DNA of 64,000 bases from JAWPMT01 sp965215825 (GTDB lineage Bacteria; Bacteroidota; Bacteroidia; Cytophagales; Cyclobacteriaceae): positions 372,001 to 436,000 of the forward strand of contig CBDCEM010000003.1 of assembly GCA_965215825.1 (NCBI GenBank). Direction: 5' to 3'. Positions within the stretch are counted from its first letter, which is position 1. Each line of letters opens with the position of its first letter. The notes below the pieces were generated by a model. It saw nothing but the letters and a program-made list of their open reading frames with translations, had not been told where the DNA came from and made no database searches. Positions 57,984 through 64,000 of this stretch are shown piece after piece. The position numbers were made by a program, and so were the translations under genes.

Positions 57984-58772
57984 ATGAGATCACACGAGAT
58001 AGATTACACAATACACGGCGATGACATGCAAATGGTGGAGGTCGAATTAGACCCACAGGAAACAGTGATTGCTGAAGCAGGTGCCATGAATTGGATGGAG
58101 GAAGGCATAAACTTTGAAGCGAAAATGGGTGATGGCTCAGAGCCCAATAAGGGTTTTTTTGGCAAAGTATTAGATGTTGGGAAAAGAGCACTTACCGGTG
58201 AATCCATATTTATGACGCATTTCACGAACGAAGGTCGTGGTAAGGCTTGTGTGGCATTTGGAGCACCGTATCCCGGGAAAATTATTCCTGTCGACTTGTC
58301 TGAGCAAGGAGGAGAAATCATGTGTCAAAAAGATGCGTTTTTGTGCGCGGCGTTAGGGACAAAAGTGGATATAGCATTTTCACAGAAACTGGGGGCTGGA
58401 TTTTTCGGAGGAGAAGGGTTTATTCTGCAACGGCTGAGTGGTGATGGAAAAGCATTTATTCATGCGGGTGGTACAGTAGTCAAGAAAGAATTGAATAATG
58501 AGATGCTGAAGATCGATACGGGTTGCATCGTAGCTTTTTCTCCTGGGATTGATTACGACATTCAACGCGCAGGAAATCTGAAATCTATGTTTTTCGGTGG
58601 GGAGGGCTTGTTTTTGGCTACTTTACGTGGTACCGGTACCGTCTACTTACAAAGCTTACCCTTCTCTAGATTGGCGGATCGTATTTTGCAGCACGCCCCT
58701 GCAGCTGGAGGAAGTGAGAAAGGTGAGGGTTCAATTTTGGGTGGTATTGGCCGCATGATCGATGGAGACTGA
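57984..58772 (+). CDS. AIM24/TIGR00266 family protein
   Basis: 262 residues. Conserved text includes 'DPQETVIAEAGAMNWMEEGINFEAKMGD' (two pieces, near 27-54), 'GKIIPVDLSEQGGEIMCQKDAFLCA', 'GGEGFILQRLSGDGKAFIHAGG' and 'FFGGEGLFLATLRGTGTVYLQSLPF'. The Gly-rich beta-helix-like repeats are typical of AIM24. No signal peptide. Yeast AIM24 is a mitochondrial-morphology factor; the bacterial role is unknown. Confidence 0.9.
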   Translation: MRSHEIDYTIHGDDMQMVEVELDPQETVIAEAGAMNWMEEGINFEAKMGDGSEPNKGFFGKVLDVGKRALTGESIFMTHFTNEGRGKACVAFGAPYPGKIIPVDLSEQGGEIMCQKDAFLCAALGTKVDIAFSQKLGAGFFGGEGFILQRLSGDGKAFIHAGGTVVKKELNNEMLKIDTGCIVAFSPGIDYDIQRAGNLKSMFFGGEGLFLATLRGTGTVYLQSLPFSRLADRILQHAPAAGGSEKGEGSILGGIGRMIDGD

Positions 58773-58804
58773 TCGTCAGGATGATTGATTCTTTAGATGC
58801 TGAT

Positions 58805-58862
58805 CGGATTTACCATCTGATAATGGTAAATCCGATTCAGGGTGAGAATCACCCGTTCTTTT
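58805..58862 (+). terminator. Double hairpin terminator after the AIM24 gene
   Basis: A perfect 12-bp stem CGGATTTACCAT/ATGGTAAATCCG with a 6-base loop (58805-58834) is followed by a second stem GGGTGA/TCACCC (58840-58854) and TTCTTTT. The second hairpin with its T run fits a rho-independent terminator; the first may aid it. It lies 30 bases after the stop. Confidence 0.75.
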
Positions 58863-59147
58863 AAAATAATCCTTGTTCAAGACAATTCTTTTTCACTAGT
58901 CTAAAATCCAAACTTTCTTTGGGTATAGATTTAGAGTAGGTATTCTAAATCTTGTGGACTAAGTCAGAAAATTTTGATATTGGGTCCAACCGGTTTTATA
59001 GCAAATGTAAGAATCCCTGTAAGTGACCGGGATTTTTTCATTTAAGTGGTATTTGACAACAGTTAACCTCACGAATGCGAAATAGACGTAATGAAGTTTT
59101 AACTTCATCTTTATATTAATTACTTTGCTTTGACCTAAGGGAGTGCT
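58863..59147 (+). other. Non-coding gap with a third hairpin before the secreted-protein gene
   Basis: About 285 bases without an ORF. A further stem AATCCC (59012-59017) / GGGATT (59029-59034) is followed by T run 59035-59038 and looks like an independent terminator, although no gene ends just before it. The last 45 bases are AT rich, with a near-match to a -7 element (ATTACTTTG). Confidence 0.45.
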
Positions 59148-59786
59148 ATGGGAGTTTGGCGCAAATTGTACTTTATATTACTACTGGTTTCGTGTTCGAT
59201 GTTGGCGAGGGCTCAAGACACCTATGTTAATATCAAAGACAGAGGCAATAAGGTTTTTTCAGTTTTTTTTAAGGCAGATTACCAATATGATGTTCAAATT
59301 CGATTAACGGATAAGAGTGGCAGAACGCTTGCTACTGAGAAGGTTTATTCTGACGCTTTTGAAAAGCCCTTCAATTTCGCGAATCTCCCGGATGGAGTTT
59401 ATAAGTTTCAAGTAAAATTCAGTGATACCAAATTTGATTATGAGGTATATCTGGGAGAGAAAACGGCGACCTATCTAACGGAACAAAAAGTAAAGAAAGA
59501 AAAGCGCCAGAAAAAATCTAAAGATTCTTCGGAGAAAGTGAAGAATAGAGTTCTGATCTCTGCCGCAGGCGAGGATGTGACCATAGAATTGGTGGATGAA
59601 CAAATAGAGGCAATCAGTGTATTTTTCTATGTAAACAACACAGATGAATTTGAGTACTATTATTGGGAACCTAAAGAGAAGAATAGCTTTTCCTACGATA
59701 TGTCTAAGTTTGGCGCGGTTCCTGTTCGCGTGGAGGTTGTAGAAGATGGTAAAATCCTAGCCGAAAAAGAAATAGCACTCAATTAG
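59148..59786 (+). CDS. Secreted protein of unknown function, paralogue of the gene at 44255
   Basis: 212 residues with a signal peptide ending in 'SMLARAQ' (cut before DTYV). Two related beta halves are joined by a Lys-rich linker ('KKEKRQKKSKDSSEKVKN'). The first half reads 'DVQIRLTDKSGRTLATEK...FNFANLPDGVYKFQVKF'; the second ends 'PVRVEVVEDGKILAEKEIALN'. The 44255 protein shows the same architecture and ends in a closely similar pattern ('KFYLDGKLVDEKTLALK'). Both likely are periplasmic or surface proteins of a small Bacteroidota family. It stands alone with no operon partner. Confidence 0.75.
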   Translation: MGVWRKLYFILLLVSCSMLARAQDTYVNIKDRGNKVFSVFFKADYQYDVQIRLTDKSGRTLATEKVYSDAFEKPFNFANLPDGVYKFQVKFSDTKFDYEVYLGEKTATYLTEQKVKKEKRQKKSKDSSEKVKNRVLISAAGEDVTIELVDEQIEAISVFFYVNNTDEFEYYYWEPKEKNSFSYDMSKFGAVPVRVEVVEDGKILAEKEIALN

Positions 59787-59825
59787 TACTTTTCGAAATC
59801 CTTTTCTGAGGTATAATTTTGTGAT

Positions 59826-60347
59826 TCACTGAAGTTTTTTCTTGCCTGTATATTGGAGTTTTACTTCCCAGACGCTTAATGTATCAGATCCGAATAATTT
59901 TAAGTTGCGTCTGATTCGAGCTTGAATAAACTCCTCTCCTCGAAGTAATATATCACTAATGAGTACACTGTCTGGATCTCTTCTAGGTGTTTGAATGACA
60001 AATTGATCCAAGGTGGTACTTTGAAGTTGTTGAATGATTTTATCCGCCTTTTCGGCTTCATTCTTTTGAGCGAAGTTCATGATTGATCTGATTTTCGCTT
60101 TCGAAAAAGAACGTAATTCCAAGGCATATTTTTCATTTGAAGTGTTATTCGCGTGATCAATCAATTCCTCGATTTTACCAGAGATATATTGCCTTAAGGT
60201 TGAAATTGCTTCTTCTGAAAGTGAATTGTAATTAATTAATCGATCACTATACTTCCGTTTATTAATTGGTGCTTCTTTATCATTATTCCAAACCGTCGAA
60301 GCGCATGCGGTTAGGCTAACTATGATGATGAGCAACCTCCAAATCAT
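59826..60347 (-). CDS. Lipoprotein, unknown function
   Basis: 173 residues, lipobox LTAC (Cys15). The mature part is helical and charged ('ISGKIEELIDHANNTSNEKYALELRSF') and ends in a short segment with 'LFGSDTLSVWEVKLQYTGKK'. No family recognised. Its ATG overlaps the stop of the membrane-protein gene upstream by four bases (60344-60347), so the two are coupled and probably function together at the envelope. Confidence 0.6.
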   Translation of the reverse strand: MIWRLLIIIVSLTACASTVWNNDKEAPINKRKYSDRLINYNSLSEEAISTLRQYISGKIEELIDHANNTSNEKYALELRSFSKAKIRSIMNFAQKNEAEKADKIIQQLQSTTLDQFVIQTPRRDPDSVLISDILLRGEEFIQARIRRNLKLFGSDTLSVWEVKLQYTGKKKLQ

Positions 60348-61246
60348 GGTAAATTTTCTTTAAAACGTAAAACCGCGATTTTTTCGTTTTCATAATCTAT
60401 ATCCATGATCTCCAGGTTTTTTAAGGACTTTGTAGGAGAAGTTAGTTTATCAATGAATTCTTTATGATTTAAGATGGCCACTGCAAAGGTTTCTTGGGGA
60501 TTGTAATGATAAATCCTTGCATTTTCCTTGAAAACTCCATTCAGAAAGGCCCTGCAGTGTTTCCACTCCTTTTGGTCCTTTTGAGAAAATAAACGAATGG
60601 CTCGGGCATAGTCATCTGTGCGAAGAGCAATGCGTTCCTGATAGTCTATTTCGTCCACTTTTCTGGTAATGGTTTCTTCCAGGTAATAAGGAGCCTCTAT
60701 ATGAAGCATGATAACTGGTTCGTCCGACTGGATACAAACACAACCATCTTTGTTCACTTCTTCTCGAATAGGAGATTCATTGCTTCTTTGCCATGAGACC
60801 TGTAGCCCCTCAGCAGGGATGGGGTGCTGACTGTAGAGATCATGAAAGCAAAATTGAACCGTGTTAGGCTTCATTCCTAGCCCGATACCTGTTACAACCA
60901 GGATTAAAAGGCTCGCTATTGCGGCCAGCATTCCCAGACTCTTCCCTTTTGTTTTTGACTGATTCTTTCTTTTGAAACTTGCCCAATTGGTTTCTCCTAC
61001 ATATTTCGAGAGTAAATCCAACATGTCGATTCTGGGTAACTTCAGGTGGTCACCCTTTATGTGCGTGTAGAACCACTTCTCGCTAATCCTGCCATGAACT
61101 TTTTTATGAAGGTCTTCTTGAAACAATTCAATTTCTCTTTTTTTCCATATAGACGTGTCTTCTGGTACATCCGGATGATTATGCCTGAGTTGGTCAGAAA
61201 TAGCCACCTTCAACTGAGAGAATAGTTGTTTTTCAGTAGGAGTCAC
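60344..61246 (-). CDS. Single-pass membrane protein with N-terminal helical domain, unknown function
   Basis: 300 residues. Residues 1-100 form a helical cytoplasmic domain ('ISEKWFYTHIKGDHLKLPRIDMLDLLSKYVGETNWASFKRKN', split) that recurs in several Bacteroidota membrane proteins; a single helix follows at about 106-127 and then a 170-residue extracytoplasmic domain with Cys pair 'CVCIQ'. It looks like a sensor-type layout, but no kinase or DNA-binding motif is visible. The downstream lipoprotein gene overlaps its stop, so a two-component membrane/lipoprotein complex is likely. Confidence 0.6.
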   Translation of the reverse strand: MTPTEKQLFSQLKVAISDQLRHNHPDVPEDTSIWKKREIELFQEDLHKKVHGRISEKWFYTHIKGDHLKLPRIDMLDLLSKYVGETNWASFKRKNQSKTKGKSLGMLAAIASLLILVVTGIGLGMKPNTVQFCFHDLYSQHPIPAEGLQVSWQRSNESPIREEVNKDGCVCIQSDEPVIMLHIEAPYYLEETITRKVDEIDYQERIALRTDDYARAIRLFSQKDQKEWKHCRAFLNGVFKENARIYHYNPQETFAVAILNHKEFIDKLTSPTKSLKNLEIMDIDYENEKIAVLRFKENLP

Positions 61247-61370
61247 TTTGGATTAGATTGAGTTACATGGGAATAACGCTTGTAAAATGATTTACAGTTT
61301 GTTTACAACGAATTTTTTCATAAAAAGATCAGGGTATTACGTTTTAGTTGGAAATTAAAGAGTAGTGACC

Positions 61371-61526
61371 ATGAATAATCTCATCAAATTAGCCAGGCCC
61401 AGGGCGGACCTGCAATGGCCTCCTGAACTTTCGCATTGGATAGGCGTTTTTGTGCCGTTCTTATGCTGTTGTGGTACAAATGTCATTAAGTCATCAGATC
61501 TTATTGTTGCTTCTATAGAAGCTTGA
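61371..61526 (+). CDS. Possible small protein, 51 residues
   Basis: ATG 61371 to TGA 61524-61526. The product has a hydrophobic C-terminal half with three adjacent Cys ('GVFVPFLCCCGTNVIK') and a Pro/Arg-containing start. A hairpin terminator follows 23 bases later. Purine-rich text (AAAGAGTAGTG) precedes the ATG. No homology is known to me; a chance ORF is possible. Confidence 0.35.
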   Translation: MNNLIKLARPRADLQWPPELSHWIGVFVPFLCCCGTNVIKSSDLIVASIEA

Positions 61527-61548
61527 TTGCTCCCAAAACAACTTGAAT

Positions 61549-61576
61549 CCCACGGGTCATATGGTTCGTGGGTTTT
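61549..61576 (+). terminator. Hairpin terminator in the gap before the DUF4290 gene
   Basis: CCCACG (61549-61554) pairs with CGTGGG (61567-61572) across a 12-base loop, followed by TTTTC. It supports a short transcript in this 420-bp gap; otherwise only the small ORF is seen there. Confidence 0.6.
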
Positions 61577-61668
61577 CGCATTTCTAGGAACTAATTGTAA
61601 AGGACCTGCCAGATCTTTATTCAGGTTCGGAGAGTTTCGACTAATTTTAGGCCACTTAAAGCACTTTC

Positions 61669-62334
61669 ATGGAATACAACACGGGAAGGGATTCTCTAAC
61701 CCTCAAAGAATACGGTCGCAACATCCATAAGCTAGTTGATTTCGTCAAGACCGTAGAAGACAAGGAAAAAAGAGATAAATACGCGGCCACTCTGGTCGAA
61801 TTGATGAAGCAAATCAATCCCAATGTAAAAGATTCAAACGACTATCATCAGAAAGTATGGGATGACCTTTTTATTATTTCAGATTTCAACTTAGACGCAG
61901 AAAGCCCTTTTCCAGTGCCTAGTTCGGAAATTCTTGAGCGCAAGCCTGATATCGTTCCTTACAAGTCGAATGAGATAAGGTTTCGGCATTATGGTCGAAA
62001 TGTGGAAATAATGATTTCACAGGCCATCGAAATGGAATCTGAAGATGATAAACAAGGCGCAATTGTTGCCATTGGCAGATTGATGAAATCTTTTTGCCTG
62101 ACTTGGAACAAAGACTCAATAGAAGATCGTGTTATCCTTGAACACATCAAGAAACTCTCAGGTGGCAAGTTAAGCATGGACCTGGCTTTCGTTGAGGAGC
62201 ATAAATTGTTTGACTCCAAAAAAGAAAAGTCAGGCGGGCATGGACATGGAAATGGTCGCCCTGATAATAGTAATAATCATCATCACCAAAAACGTAAAAT
62301 GGGTGGTGGCAAACGCAAAAGAAAGCGTAACTAA
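61669..62334 (+). CDS. DUF4290 family protein
   Basis: 221 residues. 'MEYNTGRDSLTLKEYGRNIHKLVDF' (split) is the standard opening of this Bacteroidota family, and 'FRHYGRNVEIMISQAIEMES' is conserved near residue 105. The tail from about 185 is His/Gly-rich and ends in a basic cluster ('KRKMGGGKRKRKRN') suited to binding nucleic acid or metal. Function unknown. It lies 15 bases upstream of murA and is probably co-transcribed, an arrangement common in this phylum. Confidence 0.85.
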   Translation: MEYNTGRDSLTLKEYGRNIHKLVDFVKTVEDKEKRDKYAATLVELMKQINPNVKDSNDYHQKVWDDLFIISDFNLDAESPFPVPSSEILERKPDIVPYKSNEIRFRHYGRNVEIMISQAIEMESEDDKQGAIVAIGRLMKSFCLTWNKDSIEDRVILEHIKKLSGGKLSMDLAFVEEHKLFDSKKEKSGGHGHGNGRPDNSNNHHHQKRKMGGGKRKRKRN

Positions 62335-62349
62335 TCTCCATAAAATTAA

Positions 62350-63654
62350 ATGGCGTCTTTTCGAGTAGAGGGTGGAAACAAATTAAATGGCTCCATTATC
62401 CCTCAGGGTGCAAAAAATGAAGCCCTACAAATTGTCTCTGCGGTTTTATTGACAGCAGAGGAAGTAGATGTACATAAAGTGCCCAATATCCGGGATGTTA
62501 TTAAGCTCATCGAGCTTTTGAGCGACCTGGGCGTCGAGGTGACCAAATTGGGTCCTGAATCTTATCGTTTCAAAGCTGCGAATGTCAATCTGGCGTATCT
62601 AGATACAGATACTTACAAGGAACAGGCAGGTTCATTAAGAGGATCCATGATGTTGCTAGGTCCGCTACTTTCGAGGTTTGGTGTGGGCAAAATGCCGAAA
62701 CCGGGTGGCGACAAGATCGGACGAAGAAGAGTTGATACTCATTTTATTGGTTTTCAAAAGCTTGGAGCTCAATTCAATTACGATAGTAAGTCGTCATTTT
62801 ATACTGTAGATGGCAGCCACCTTAAAGGGGCTTACATGCATTTGGACGAGGCATCTGTGACAGGTACCGCGAATATCGTAATGGCAGCTACTCTGGCAGA
62901 TGGAGAGACTACCATTTACAACGCAGCTTGCGAACCCTACTTGCAGCAACTCTGTAACATGCTGGTGCGAATGGGCGCTATAATCGAAGGCATTGGGTCA
63001 AATCTTCTTAAGATTACAGGAGTGGAAGAGTTGAGGGGAACCTCGCATACCATGCTGCCGGACATGATTGAGATTGGTAGTTTTATCGGTATGGCCGCCA
63101 TGACTCAATCCGAGTTAACAATAAAAGACGCACGAGTTGACCAATTGGGACTAATTCCCGATACTTTCCGAAGGCTTGGCATCCAAATAGATGTTAGGGG
63201 AGATGATCTGTATATTCCTGAGCAGAAATCCTATGCAATTGATACGTTCATTGATGGTTCTATATTGACGATTGCAGACGCGATATGGCCAGGTTTTACT
63301 CCTGATTTACTTAGCGTGGTTTTGGTAACAGCAACTCAGGCCAGAGGGACTTGTCTTATCCATCAAAAAATGTTTGAGAGCAGGCTCTTTTTCGTGGATA
63401 AGCTGATAGATATGGGTGCTCAGATCATTTTGTGCGACCCCCACCGTGCGACGGTTATTGGATTAGACAGAGCTTTTCCTTTGAGGGGTATACAGATGAC
63501 CTCACCTGATATTCGGGCGGGAGTTTCTCTGTTGATAGCAGCCATGTCTGCAGAAGGTACCAGTACTATACACAACGTGGAGCAAATAGATCGTGGCTAT
63601 CAGTATATTGATAGTCGCCTGAATGCTTTAGGAGCAAAAATCGAACGATTTTAG
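62350..63654 (+). CDS. murA: UDP-N-acetylglucosamine 1-carboxyvinyltransferase, Asp variant
   Basis: 434 residues, EPSP-synthase fold. Lys22-Asn23 in 'IPQGAKNEAL' bind the substrate; 'GSLRGSMMLLGPLLSRFG' and 'GRRRVDTHFIGFQKLGA' are MurA landmarks. In the flexible loop 'MPKPGGDKIGRRRVD' the usual catalytic Cys (Cys115 in E. coli) is Asp121 (codon GAC 62710-62712). MurA transfers enolpyruvate from PEP to UDP-GlcNAc, the first committed step of peptidoglycan. Asp-type enzymes are known to be active but not alkylated by fosfomycin, so intrinsic resistance is expected. ATG 15 bases after the DUF4290 stop. Confidence 0.96.
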   Translation: MASFRVEGGNKLNGSIIPQGAKNEALQIVSAVLLTAEEVDVHKVPNIRDVIKLIELLSDLGVEVTKLGPESYRFKAANVNLAYLDTDTYKEQAGSLRGSMMLLGPLLSRFGVGKMPKPGGDKIGRRRVDTHFIGFQKLGAQFNYDSKSSFYTVDGSHLKGAYMHLDEASVTGTANIVMAATLADGETTIYNAACEPYLQQLCNMLVRMGAIIEGIGSNLLKITGVEELRGTSHTMLPDMIEIGSFIGMAAMTQSELTIKDARVDQLGLIPDTFRRLGIQIDVRGDDLYIPEQKSYAIDTFIDGSILTIADAIWPGFTPDLLSVVLVTATQARGTCLIHQKMFESRLFFVDKLIDMGAQIILCDPHRATVIGLDRAFPLRGIQMTSPDIRAGVSLLIAAMSAEGTSTIHNVEQIDRGYQYIDSRLNALGAKIERF

Positions 63655-63696
63655 GCTATTGCTGAACCGAATTTAAGTTACTCCGTTTTCAATACC

Positions 63697-64000
63697 ATGC
63701 GTCTGAGATTAATCCTAATTATTCCCGTAGCGGTGTTATCGGTAGTGGCGTATCTGACCATTAGTGGTTGGAGTGTTGCTTCTCCACAAACCATTCCCCC
63801 GATCAATGGTATAAGTTTGGTGTCACCCCCACAAAAAGTTTCACCTTCTCTGTTTGGAGCAGTCGAAAATACCAATGCCAACTGGGTGGCGCTGATTCCA
63901 TTTGGTTTTTCCAGAGAGGGGCAGCCCGAAGTTTACTTCGATCATGCACGGCAATGGTGGGGTGAACGATCAGATGGAACGTGTGAATTAATCCGATGTT
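63697..64000 (+). CDS. GH113-like glycoside hydrolase, N-terminal part
   Basis: The frame is open from ATG 63697 to the window edge (101 codons). An N-terminal hydrophobic helix ('LILIIPVAVLSVVAYLTISG') is followed by 'INGISLVSPPQKV', 'NTNANWVALIPFGFSREGQPE' (split) and 'YFDHARQWWGERSDG', a pattern I know from the GH113-type beta-mannanase-like proteins of Bacteroidota. Without the catalytic part the family remains tentative. It starts 42 bases after murA. Confidence 0.6.
   Translation, partial: MRLRLILIIPVAVLSVVAYLTISGWSVASPQTIPPINGISLVSPPQKVSPSLFGAVENTNANWVALIPFGFSREGQPEVYFDHARQWWGERSDGTCELIRC

Overview
This window looks like chromosomal DNA from a member of the Bacteroidota, most likely a marine-type Cytophagales related to the Reichenbachiella/Ekhidna group. 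That placement is my reading of the 16S rRNA and gene content and was not computed. The supporting signs are a SusC/SusD pair, many lipoproteins, Bacteroidota-only families (DUF2480, DUF4290), promoters of the TAnnTTTG type, few Shine-Dalgarno sequences and frequent TTG/GTG starts. No phage, plasmid or CRISPR array is visible. The only mobile element is one IS of about 1.4 kb.

Layout. 1-9157: end of a SusC outer-membrane receptor, its SusD partner, a lipoprotein, a VCBS/ASPIC repeat lipoprotein broken by one in-frame stop, an arylsulfotransferase-like lipoprotein and a chromate transporter. 9244-20607: housekeeping block with a sulfotransferase, a heptose epimerase, a PTPS/QueD enzyme, LpxB, the tig/clpP/clpX protein-quality genes, tRNA-Leu(UAG), bifunctional Rel, a Fur-family regulator, TsaB and DUF2480. 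20608-26321: one rRNA operon (16S, tRNA-Ile, tRNA-Ala, 23S, 5S) with a strong promoter, boxA-like leaders and a clear terminator. 26427-27846: a two-ORF IS with perfect 19-bp terminal inverted repeats, next to the rRNA operon.

28364-41159: FtsX-type permease, M3 peptidase, a strongly diverged nucleotidyltransferase-like protein, a MATE exporter behind a nested palindrome, an 897-residue exported protein, and an egtB-egtD ergothioneine pair. 41382-41775: tRNA-Leu(GAG) followed by three degenerating tandem copies of its 3' half. 41790-51357: M42 aminopeptidase, YqhA and RDD membrane proteins, a serine-hydrolase-fold lipoprotein without its catalytic residues, ArsC-like reductase, Gfo/Idh/MocA oxidoreductase and a giant BNR/sortilin-type secreted protein. 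51626-64000: sulfotransferase plus glycosyltransferase pair, FemAB/GNAT-like protein, TPR protein, YigZ, YfiT-like, AIM24 protein, a secreted protein paralogous to one at 44 kb, a membrane-protein/lipoprotein pair of unknown role, DUF4290, MurA with Asp in place of the fosfomycin-target Cys, and the start of a GH113-like hydrolase.

No clear multi-gene undescribed system stands out. The best leads are the tRNA-Leu tail array, the Glu-for-Asp nucleotidyltransferase-like protein, the pseudo-serine hydrolase, the nested palindrome before the MATE gene, and the membrane/lipoprotein pair with a nearby 51-codon ORF.
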